5,197 nt of DNA from Pseudomonadota bacterium. Its GTDB lineage: Bacteria; Pseudomonadota; Alphaproteobacteria; Rhizobiales; Rhizobiaceae. Numbering within the stretch: position 1 is the stretch's first letter; each line of letters begins with the position of its first letter. The DNA lies in NCBI GenBank assembly GCA_023422735.1, contig JAFAGL010000250.1, positions 1 to 5,197 of the forward strand, in the 5' to 3' direction. Of this stretch, positions 1 to 5,197 are shown piece after piece. The notes under the pieces are model-generated. The model searched no databases, was not told the DNA's origin, and saw only the letters and a list, made by a program, of their open reading frames with translations. Position numbers and translations under genes: made by a program.

Positions 1-3000
1 ACCAGGCGGAACGTGATGCCGATCAAAGCGCGGTCTCGGCCATTGCCCAGAATCTGGCCGATCAACGGAATTTCCCCGAAGATGCGATTAACGCCATAGG
101 CCGGCAGAAAAGTGCCGGTCATATCCATATTGCCGTTGGGATCGTAGAAGACCCCCTGAAAACTTGCGCCAATCGTGGGGCCACGCACCACACCCTCGCG
201 CAGAACAAGCGATTTCGGGCCTTTCTCCACTTTGGTGAATCCGCGCTCGAAGGAAACGCTGCTGGTATCGATTTCGCGTCGCAGCGTTTGATTGAGGGAT
301 TTGCCTTGCGGGGGTGAGCCAGCGACCAGCGAACGCAATTTCGGCTCGTCCACGATCTGGAAGTCGCGCAGATCCGCGCTTCCGGCCATGGGTCTCCCGG
401 GCTGCCCCGCCAAGGCAAGCTCAACCCGGCCGCCATAAAGATGTTCGTAAATATCCGCAAAGCGCAATACGGCACCCGCGTCCGTCGACTGGATCCGCAT
501 GGAATTGCCGCTGGCATTATTATCGGTCTGAAGGGCGACACCACCGCCTGATGCCATGACACCAGTCAGCCTGAGAGCACCCTCGCCCGTTTCGTAACTC
601 ACTTTCAAATTGTCGATCGCTTCGTTGAAGAAGCCCGTAACGCGATCCAGTGTGGCATCCAGCGTAACGGGCAGCGCTTCACCGGTTCCCGAAACCGATT
701 GCGTGGATTCGGCGAGATAATGCTTCACCAGTGGCCGGGCATCGAATTGCTGACCGGTGACGTGAATGTTGTAGCCGCTGCCGCGACGATCCATGGTCAA
801 GGCCGCGTCATCGCCGCGATTGAGCCGCACCCGGTTCAAACGTGCGGATTCGAGACCCTTGCTATCCAGACGCAACGTACCGGCTAGCGCAAAGCTTTCG
901 CCGCTGACCGAGAAATCATCCAGCGTCGTAACACCGTCACGCGCCTGCATGGCGAATTTCAAGCTGGCAGGAACGCCGGCCCCTTTTTGCCACCCGATCC
1001 AGGGAATCCGGATTTCGTTCTGGGAAAGATTTGCCGTGACCCTTTGCCGGTCCCCCTCTGTGGCATCGACATCGAGCACCAGTCCGCCCGCAATCAACGG
1101 ATCAAGCCCCGGAAAGTGTTTGGAGCGGGTTGCATTGTCCAGCGTGATCTGGACGTTGCGTTTGCGCGCAACTCCACCAGTCACACTGATCGGCTCCGTG
1201 AGATTGAGCCGGGCCGGCAAATCATTGAGTTTAGCATTGCCGGTGATTTCGGCACGTAGCGGATTGATGTCGGCCGTGCCGGACGCTTCGCTCACCTTTT
1301 GACCCGCAAAGGGTTTCTCCAAGGCAAGCTTGTCGAATGCGAGATCGACATTCCATTCAATCCGCGACCGGTCCACGTCTCGGCTCAAGGGAATGACGGT
1401 ATCCACCGTGCCCCAGATTTCGCCGCTGAGATCGCTCGCTACCAGATCTATGCGCTGCAATGCGTTGATGGGATCGCGCGATGCGAGATCACCGACAGCT
1501 CGGGCGTCCCCGGAAAGATCAAGCGTCAGATGACCAATCGGCGGGCCTTGCTGGTTCCCCGGAATGCGCAGCGTGCCGTTAGATAGCGCAACCGGCTTGC
1601 CATCGGTCATAAAGGCTTGCGCATCGGAAACGGTAATCTCCACATCGTTGCCACCAAAGCTGACCTCGCCCGTGGCATTGTGGACAAGGGGCAACGTATC
1701 CAGGATCTCGGCTTGCGTGTTGCGGACAACAAAGCGCCCGCTGGCTTCCTGTGCATTGAACGGAATGCCATCGCCCATTCGGCCCGCAGGAACATTGATG
1801 TCGATTTGCGTTTGCGAGAGCTCACCGTTCGAAATGTGCTGCAAGACCCAGCGGCGTGCATTCGGGGCGATGAAAAACGGCCACAACTGCTTGGCCGATG
1901 AGATCGGCAAGGAGGTCGCTCCAAGAACGGCGTGGATGCCTGGCGCGCGGCGTCCATCGAATGCAACTTCGCCATTCCCGAAGAACTCCCCTTCGGAAGT
2001 CCGCAGGCGCAGATCGTCGACATGCAGGCTCGTATCATTGGGAAGATAGTTTCCGGCGACGCGCGCTGTGAAACTGAGCGTAGGCTCATCCACATTTTCC
2101 GCGCTCAATTCGGACCCGTCGCTGATCAGTTCGTAACGATATGCCGGCTTGCCATTTGTATTTTCCGGATGCGGACCGATTGCGCCGTTAAATACCAGGG
2201 TCGAGCGACCGGTCTGAATCGCAGCACGGCTGATTTCCAACTTGTTGGAACCTGTCGCCAGTTCCATGTTGAGCTCGGCCGTGCCGGCAATGATGCCATT
2301 CTTGCCAAGATCAATAGCCGCCGCCGTCATGGAAGCCTTCGCGTTTAGCCGGCTGGGGCTGTCCTCTGTGCCTTCCCGCCCGCTGATCTGCACGGACAAG
2401 ATACCCAACGAGGGGTCGACCTGCGCCAAACCGTCATCGATGATCGGGTTGTTGCGCGCGACCGGATCCGACGCGACCGCAACAGATACATCCGCAATCC
2501 GGCTTCCATCGGTCGGGCGAATGGCTTTGCCGGTCAAGGCCACGGTGCGCCCATTGATCACCACCTCACTATCGATGGTCAAAGCGTCATCGATGCGCTG
2601 GAGTGTGGCAAAGGGAATGTGAAGGGTCGTCGTCTTTTTCAGACCCGGCAGGACAATGTCGATATTCTCCAGCGCCAGCCGCCGGGTTTGACCCGAATCC
2701 AGACCATTGAAGGCGCGATGCAAGCCCTCGAAAGCAGCATCGAGGACCTTGTCCGGCTCGATGAGACCCTGGCTGTTTTTCAAGCCGGCAGCCCAATCCT
2801 GTTGCCCGTTTTGCTGCAAGGCTCCCGCAACAATTCGCGCATCCGCCAAAGTAGCGTTTCCAAGCTGGATGCGACCGCGCAACAATTGCAAAGGCGCCAG
2901 ACCGAAGCGGATTTCGCCTGCCGAGATGCGCGGTCCTCCAGGATCGACCGCACCCAATTCCAAATTCGCGACACTCAGGGAAAGAAAGCGCGTCGCATCA

Positions 3001-3323
3001 AACGAAACGCCCAGCCTCCCCAATTTCGCGTCAACTGGCTCACCTACGAAGCGACTGCCCGCTCGCTCCGCTTCTTCCCGCAATCGCTCGACACCGATCG
3101 TTGGAAGCCCGAAAGCAAACACGAAAACAACAAGCGCAACGAATACAGCGACGAGGAATCCAAACGCCATACCCAATCGATGAAGCGTGCGGCGCTTCTT
3201 CGCGGGCGCGCGCAGGGCCTTTTCCACGGGCGGCGGCGCGGATGACGGCAAAGCGGATAAATCGGCGATGTCTTCGCGCCGAAAGCGTATCCTGCGATGA
3301 GCGTGTGGCGGCTCGGTCTCCAA
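1..3323 (-). CDS. YhdP/AsmA-like DUF3971 membrane protein (3' end outside window)
   Basis: One open frame of 1107 codons without an internal stop; the left edge cuts off its C-terminus. Order of parts: a short basic cytoplasmic segment (residues about 10-16, RRIRFRR), a proline-rich linker, basic residues 42-45, one hydrophobic membrane helix at about 50-72, then about 1030 residues rich in alternating beta-strand-like sequence. A WPFF-x-AP-x-ARRWV motif at about 481-493 is typical of DUF3971, and the GTFLPAYG...IFGEIPLIG block at about 1070-1090 is the AsmA-like C-terminal signature. Family knowledge: YhdP/AsmA-type proteins are inner-membrane-anchored periplasmic beta-groove proteins linked to phospholipid transport to the outer membrane; this role is inferred for the alphaproteobacterial branch. 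The frame opens after a stop near 3410 and has no ATG or GTG before the basic motif, so TTG at 3323 is the best start; the internal ATG at 3170 would remove the basic N-terminus and lies right at the membrane helix. Related proteins usually end within a few dozen residues after the last motif. Family assignment is firm; the start is less so. Confidence 0.9.
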   Translation of the reverse strand, partial: METEPPHAHRRIRFRREDIADLSALPSSAPPPVEKALRAPAKKRRTLHRLGMAFGFLVAVFVALVVFVFAFGLPTIGVERLREEAERAGSRFVGEPVDAKLGRLGVSFDATRFLSLSVANLELGAVDPGGPRISAGEIRFGLAPLQLLRGRIQLGNATLADARIVAGALQQNGQQDWAAGLKNSQGLIEPDKVLDAAFEGLHRAFNGLDSGQTRRLALENIDIVLPGLKKTTTLHIPFATLQRIDDALTIDSEVVINGRTVALTGKAIRPTDGSRIADVSVAVASDPVARNNPIIDDGLAQVDPSLGILSVQISGREGTEDSPSRLNAKASMTAAAIDLGKNGIIAGTAELNMELATGSNKLEISRAAIQTGRSTLVFNGAIGPHPENTNGKPAYRYELISDGSELSAENVDEPTLSFTARVAGNYLPNDTSLHVDDLRLRTSEGEFFGNGEVAFDGRRAPGIHAVLGATSLPISSAKQLWPFFIAPNARRWVLQHISNGELSQTQIDINVPAGRMGDGIPFNAQEASGRFVVRNTQAEILDTLPLVHNATGEVSFGGNDVEITVSDAQAFMTDGKPVALSNGTLRIPGNQQGPPIGHLTLDLSGDARAVGDLASRDPINALQRIDLVASDLSGEIWGTVDTVIPLSRDVDRSRIEWNVDLAFDKLALEKPFAGQKVSEASGTADINPLRAEITGNAKLNDLPARLNLTEPISVTGGVARKRNVQITLDNATRSKHFPGLDPLIAGGLVLDVDATEGDRQRVTANLSQNEIRIPWIGWQKGAGVPASLKFAMQARDGVTTLDDFSVSGESFALAGTLRLDSKGLESARLNRVRLNRGDDAALTMDRRGSGYNIHVTGQQFDARPLVKHYLAESTQSVSGTGEALPVTLDATLDRVTGFFNEAIDNLKVSYETGEGALRLTGVMASGGGVALQTDNNASGNSMRIQSTDAGAVLRFADIYEHLYGGRVELALAGQPGRPMAGSADLRDFQIVDEPKLRSLVAGSPPQGKSLNQTLRREIDTSSVSFERGFTKVEKGPKSLVLREGVVRGPTIGASFQGVFYDPNGNMDMTGTFLPAYGVNRIFGEIPLIGQILGNGRDRALIGITFRL

Positions 3324-3342
3324 AGGAACGGCATTTCCTGAG
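3318..3342 (-). promoter_or_regulatory. Ribosome binding site and possible start-codon hairpin of the YhdP-like gene
   Basis: On the minus strand the Shine-Dalgarno-like AGGAA (3339-3335) lies 11 bases before the TTG start (3323-3321). The same AGGAA is complementary to TTCCT (3328-3324) immediately before the TTG, and CTC (3342-3340) is complementary to GAG (3320-3318) just after it. The two short stems would stack as eight base pairs with a six-base loop, leaving the TTG as a three-base bulge. The complementarity is seen in the sequence. That it folds in the cell or lowers translation is inference. Confidence 0.35.
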
Positions 3343-3370
3343 CAACAGATGGACGAATCCGGGACAGCCC

Positions 3371-3399
3371 TATATCTCGCGAGAACGATCGAACCGCAA
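3371..3399 (-). promoter_or_regulatory. Candidate promoter of the YhdP-like gene
   Basis: On the minus strand, TTGCGG (3399-3394) and GATATA (3376-3371) are separated by 17 bases, each matching three of six positions of the sigma70 consensus. Transcription would start near 3364 and give a leader of about 40 bases before the TTG. The reverse complement of the -10 box, TATATC, could also serve the opposite gene, though I see no good -35 for it. This is a weak match, supported mainly by its position in the only gap between two divergent genes. Confidence 0.25.
3375..3384. repeat. 10-bp perfect palindrome between divergent genes (possible operator)
   Basis: TCTCGCGAGA reads identically on both strands and lies in the middle of the 89-bp divergent gap, touching the candidate -10 box of the YhdP-like gene and about 28 bases before the bcp start. 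Short perfect dyads in this position are often regulator-binding sites, but no known operator was recognised and its symmetry does not extend beyond ten bases. Confidence 0.3.
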
Positions 3400-3412
3400 A
3401 CAGGTTAAACTT

Positions 3413-3880
3413 ATGGCTGAGCTCCAAATTGGCGACAATGCACCGGAATTCGAACTCCCACGCGATGGGGGCGGAACTATGTCGCTGCAATCCTTTCGTG
3501 GTCAACCTCTCGTGCTTTACGCTTATCCCAAAGACGATACGAGCGGCTGCACGGCGCAAGCGATTGATTTCACACAATTGAAGCCGGATTTCGAGGCTGC
3601 CAACATTGCGATCCTCGGCTTGTCGCCCGACAGCGTGAAGAAGCATGACAAGTTCAAGCAGAAGCATGAACTCAACATCGATCTGATTTCCGATGAAGAA
3701 AAAACCCTTCTGGAAGCACTCGGTGTTTGGAAGGAAAAAAGCATGTATGGGCGCAAATATATGGGCGTCGAACGCTCGACCTTCCTGATCGACAAGAATG
3801 GAAAGATCGCAAACATCTGGCGGAAGGTTTCCGTCCCCGGTCACGCCCAGGAAGTTCTGGAAGCTGCAAAGGCGCTCTGA
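3413..3880 (+). CDS. bcp: Thioredoxin-dependent thiol peroxidase, Bcp/PrxQ family, single cysteine
   Basis: A 155-residue cytoplasmic peroxiredoxin, normal length for Bcp/PrxQ. These enzymes reduce hydrogen peroxide and organic hydroperoxides through a peroxidatic cysteine, with electrons usually from thioredoxin. Seen here: the thioredoxin-fold start (GDNAPEFELP, 7-16), the active-site motif PKDDTSGCT at 39-47 with Thr43 and Cys46, and the conserved active-site arginine in ERSTFLID (Arg121). Cys46 is the only cysteine: the position five residues later that carries the resolving cysteine in E. coli Bcp is Ile51, so this is a one-cysteine form by sequence. ATG at 3413 is preceded by AGG at 3402-3404 with an eight-base gap. 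The frame stays open far upstream, but that part overlaps the divergent gene and has no Bcp similarity. The gene is transcribed away from the YhdP-like gene; the regulator gene follows 118 bases downstream. No terminator hairpin with a T-run is evident after it. Confidence 0.95.
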   Translation: MAELQIGDNAPEFELPRDGGGTMSLQSFRGQPLVLYAYPKDDTSGCTAQAIDFTQLKPDFEAANIAILGLSPDSVKKHDKFKQKHELNIDLISDEEKTLLEALGVWKEKSMYGRKYMGVERSTFLIDKNGKIANIWRKVSVPGHAQEVLEAAKAL

Positions 3881-3939
3881 GCTTTTACTTCTCTGGTGGC
3901 GCATGTCGCAAAGAGCCGAAGGAAGGGCGTGGGCTCACC

Positions 3940-3967
3940 TTGTGTTTAGAACGCCGGCTGCTAGATT
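3940..3967 (+). promoter_or_regulatory. Candidate promoter of the XRE regulator gene
   Basis: TTGTGT (3940-3945) and TAGATT (3962-3967) are 16 bases apart and match three and four of six sigma70 consensus positions. Initiation near 3974 would leave a leader of about 25 bases before the TTG start at 3999 and would exclude the in-frame ATG at 3903. The remainder of the 118-bp gap after bcp contains only weak five-base inverted repeats. This is a weak prediction; read-through from bcp is equally possible. Confidence 0.2.
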
Positions 3968-3983
3968 TCCGGCTCGATCCAAG

Positions 3984-3990
3984 GGCGAGG
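3984..3990 (+). promoter_or_regulatory. Shine-Dalgarno site selecting the TTG start of the XRE regulator
   Basis: GGCGAGG sits eight bases before TTG at 3999, a good purine-rich site at good spacing. The only upstream in-frame ATG (3903) has no comparable site, and the residues between the two starts do not resemble a helix-turn-helix protein. Confidence 0.6.
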
Positions 3991-3998
3991 CATATTCA

Positions 3999-4382
3999 TT
4001 GACAGTTATTCGCGCTTTCCCGTCGCGCGCTATCGATAGCGATACGCTCGGCGGCAGGCTCTCGCGCACACGTGACGCCGCAGGTGTGAGCCTTGCGGCG
4101 GCGGCTCGTCGTGTTGGGGTTAAAAAACAAACGATCGTCGATTGGGAAAACGATCGCGCCGAACCGGATGTCAATCGGTTAACGCTTTTGGCCAGTGTTC
4201 TTGCGGTAAGCCCCATGTGGCTGCTTCATGGTGTCGGAGACGCACCCGCAGATGAGATCGGGCCCGATCCACTGGCCTCGCTCAACCTTCAGATCGAAAG
4301 ATTGCGGCGTATCCACGAAGATACCGGTCGGATCATCGAACGCCTTGGTCGCGAGGTCGAGCGGTTGAACAACGGCGAATAA
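3999..4382 (+). CDS. Xre/Cro-type helix-turn-helix regulator with C-terminal coiled-coil tail
   Basis: A 127-residue putative DNA-binding protein if started at TTG 3999. Residues 1-16 form a short leader (TVIRAFPSR at 2-10). Residues 17-72 are a cro/C1-type helix-turn-helix domain: LGGRLSRTRDAAG opens helix 1, AAARRVGVKKQTIVDWE (33-50) covers the turn and recognition helix, and NRLTLLASVLAVSPMWLL (59-76) closes the domain. After a Gly/Pro linker, residues about 92-123 form a predicted amphipathic helix with hydrophobic residues such as Leu95, Ile99, Leu102, Ile112, Leu116, Val120 and Leu123, suggesting a dimerising coiled coil. I recall similar proteins with the IRAFPSR start in other Alphaproteobacteria, but no established target. 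No ligand or protease domain is visible, so it is neither a LexA/CI-type repressor nor a ShsR/IrrE partner. It lies downstream of bcp in the same direction and converges on the DUF2155 gene. An upstream ATG at 3903 would give 159 residues and is less likely. Class is confident; target unknown. Confidence 0.88.
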   Translation: MTVIRAFPSRAIDSDTLGGRLSRTRDAAGVSLAAAARRVGVKKQTIVDWENDRAEPDVNRLTLLASVLAVSPMWLLHGVGDAPADEIGPDPLASLNLQIERLRRIHEDTGRIIERLGREVERLNNGE

Positions 4383-4409
4383 CACCCGAACCGATTTGCA
4401 AGGTCGCGA

Positions 4410-4943
4410 TCAGTTACCCGTGGATGAATTGCTGGCTGATTCCGGCGGCGGGATATCAGACTGTTTCTTACAGGCCTTTAGCCAAACGTCGTAAACCGGA
4501 TGCTCGACGGCATTGAGACCGGGGCTTTCGGCAAACATCCAGCCCGTGAAGATGCGCCGGATCTTGCGATCGAGCGTGATCTCGTCGACTTCCACGAAAG
4601 CGTCCGTCTTCGGTTCCTGATTTTCAGGGCTTGCGAAACATACCCGGGGCGTTACCTGCAGGGCGCCGAATTGCACGGTTTCATCGACATAAACATCAAA
4701 ACTGATGATGCGCCCGGTGATCTTGTCGATGCCGGAAAATTCGGCCACAGGATTTTTGACGCGCTCCACTTTCGGCGTCACCGGCTGGTCCGGCTGGGCC
4801 TGCTCAGTACTCGCGCCGTTACCGGACCCAAAACCTTGAATGCCCTCGAAAATATTCGGATCCTGCGACTGCTGAGCCTGCGCGAGCGGAATGATAGCCA
4901 AGCTCATCAAACCGGCGGCAAATATCCGTGTCGCTGTCAGCAT
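4410..4943 (-). CDS. Exported DUF2155 domain protein
   Basis: A 177-residue protein of unknown function with a clear signal peptide: ATRIF, then a hydrophobic stretch AAGLMSLAIIPLA at 9-21, and an AQA cleavage site after about residue 23. A low-complexity Gln/Gly/Pro-rich linker (24-60) leads into the DUF2155 domain at about 64-160. Recognised family blocks are FSGIDKITGRIISFDV (69-84), FGALQVTPRVC (92-102), AFVEVDEI (115-122), RRIFTGWMFAESPGLNAVEH (129-148) and PVYDVWLKAC (149-158). The only two mature cysteines, Cys102 and Cys158, lie in conserved blocks and may form a periplasmic disulfide (inference). The frame extends upstream to 5174, but ATG at 4943 places the signal peptide at the N-terminus; the upstream part overlaps NDUFA12 and looks non-coding. 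The ribosome site is weak (GGATGG just before the start). It follows NDUFA12 by 101 bases in the same direction, which suggests co-transcription. Its stop is 27 bases from the convergent regulator stop, with no clear shared terminator. Confidence 0.93.
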   Translation of the reverse strand: MLTATRIFAAGLMSLAIIPLAQAQQSQDPNIFEGIQGFGSGNGASTEQAQPDQPVTPKVERVKNPVAEFSGIDKITGRIISFDVYVDETVQFGALQVTPRVCFASPENQEPKTDAFVEVDEITLDRKIRRIFTGWMFAESPGLNAVEHPVYDVWLKACKKQSDIPPPESASNSSTGN

Positions 4944-5044
4944 CGTCCATCCATTCCGGCTACAAGCCGCACCCCACGACTCGTTCAAGTCTCCGCCTAG
5001 CCAAGAATTGTGGCGAGAAAACCCAAACGAGCACAAATGCGGGA

Positions 5045-5197
5045 TCAGCTTCCCGGCGTCCAGGCGTCGTAATCGCCCGTCACGCGAGGGCGATCCTGAT
5101 GGCCGAGAATGGAGCCCTTTGGACGATAGGCCGCAGCTGAACCGGTGAGATTGGCGAGGTGTGGCTTTTCCCATTCCCGCGCGATGTAGGCTTCACC
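5045..5197 (-). CDS. NADH:ubiquinone oxidoreductase accessory subunit NDUFA12/B17.2 (5' end outside window)
   Basis: The last 50 residues and stop of an NDUFA12-family protein; its N-terminus is beyond the right edge. Recognised features are REWEKPHLANLTGS (7-20 of the visible part), the AYRPKGSIL block (23-31) and the end TGDYDAWTPGS (40-50), closely matching the family's PHxxNLTGT, YRPxGS and Y-x-AWTPG C-terminal pattern. Family knowledge: NDUFA12 is a supernumerary subunit of complex I, on the peripheral arm near its junction with the membrane; in bacteria it is found mainly in Alphaproteobacteria, and it is not catalytic. Full-length bacterial members are about 100-130 residues, so roughly half or more is missing. 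The DUF2155 gene follows 101 bases downstream on the same strand; that gap shows no convincing terminator or promoter. Confidence 0.93.
   Translation of the reverse strand, partial: GEAYIAREWEKPHLANLTGSAAAYRPKGSILGHQDRPRVTGDYDAWTPGS

Noticed and set aside
119..562. Minus-strand 147-residue frame, and similar ones at 1607-2095 and 2587-2796
   Set aside because: They are in a different frame from the long YhdP-like gene on the same strand, which has recognisable motifs throughout.
793..3245. Many plus-strand frames of 60-208 residues
   Set aside because: All lie opposite the single continuous minus-strand YhdP-like frame and have no recognisable domains or consistent ribosome sites; they are shadows of its codon use.
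3355..3359. GAATC, a possible CcrM (GANTC) methylation site in the divergent gap
   Set aside because: One such site per few hundred bases is expected by chance, and nothing else suggests cell-cycle control.
3403..3408. GGTTAA as a CtrA half-site before bcp
   Set aside because: No second half-site at the required spacing was found; a six-base match alone is expected by chance.
3101..3412. N-terminal extension of bcp in the same frame
   Set aside because: The extension overlaps the divergent gene, is rich in Arg/Gln with no peroxiredoxin similarity, and ATG 3413 gives the normal family length.
3044..3904. Minus-strand 286-residue frame opposite bcp and overlapping the start of the YhdP-like gene
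   Set aside because: It is antisense to a clear peroxiredoxin and shares no recognisable family; its right part is only the mirror of bcp codons and its left part is a shifted frame of the YhdP-like gene.
3913..3973. Inverted repeats GAGCC/GGCTC and GCCGG/CCGGC after bcp as a terminator
   Set aside because: The stems are five bases with long loops (14 and 11) and no T-run follows.
3903..3998. ATG at 3903 as start of the XRE regulator
   Set aside because: The added 32 residues look unlike the family and lack a ribosome site; TTG 3999 has a good Shine-Dalgarno and begins the TVIRAFPSR leader. Not fully excluded.
3999..4004. Perfect TTGACA -35 box
   Set aside because: It coincides with the start codon and second codon of the XRE gene, and no -10 box occurs at 16-18 bases; TATCGA lies 26 bases away.
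1..5197. Search by eye for mobile elements, CRISPR repeats, tRNA/rRNA, toxin-antitoxin pairs or defence genes
   Set aside because: No transposase, spaced direct repeats, RNA gene or partner toxin was seen; the XRE gene has no small neighbouring toxin gene.

Overview
The window looks like ordinary chromosomal DNA from an alphaproteobacterium, most likely of the Hyphomicrobiales (Rhizobiales) group. Three things point there: a complex I accessory subunit of the NDUFA12/B17.2 type, which among bacteria is typical of Alphaproteobacteria; a DUF2155 secreted protein next to it; and a long YhdP/AsmA-like membrane protein with the rhizobial-style basic N-terminus. GC content is moderately high. I cannot name the genus. 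All five genes were translated by hand, and the long minus-strand frame was checked codon by codon for stops.

Layout: (1) Positions 1-3323, minus strand, hold one uninterrupted reading frame of 1107 codons. It runs off the left edge and encodes an inner-membrane-anchored DUF3971/AsmA-like protein of the YhdP type, probably lacking only a short C-terminal tail. (2) Positions 3324-3412 form an 89-bp divergent intergenic region with a candidate promoter, a 10-bp perfect palindrome, and a potential hairpin over the ribosome binding site of the long gene. (3) Positions 3413-3880, plus strand, encode a Bcp/PrxQ peroxiredoxin with a single cysteine. (4) Positions 3999-4382, plus strand, encode a small Xre-type helix-turn-helix regulator with a C-terminal helical tail, probably started by TTG. 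(5) Positions 4410-4943, minus strand, encode an exported DUF2155 protein that converges on the regulator gene with 27 bp between stops. (6) Positions 5045-5197, minus strand, hold the C-terminal part of NDUFA12, upstream of the DUF2155 gene and in the same direction.

Functionally this is envelope maintenance (YhdP-like), peroxide defence (Bcp), a local regulator of unknown target, and a respiratory-chain/periplasmic pair (NDUFA12-DUF2155). There is no sign of a mobile element, CRISPR array, RNA gene, toxin-antitoxin module or defence system. The points most worth a second look are the start region of the YhdP-like gene (TTG start inside a possible hairpin), the one-cysteine Bcp, and the uncharacterised XRE and DUF2155 families.
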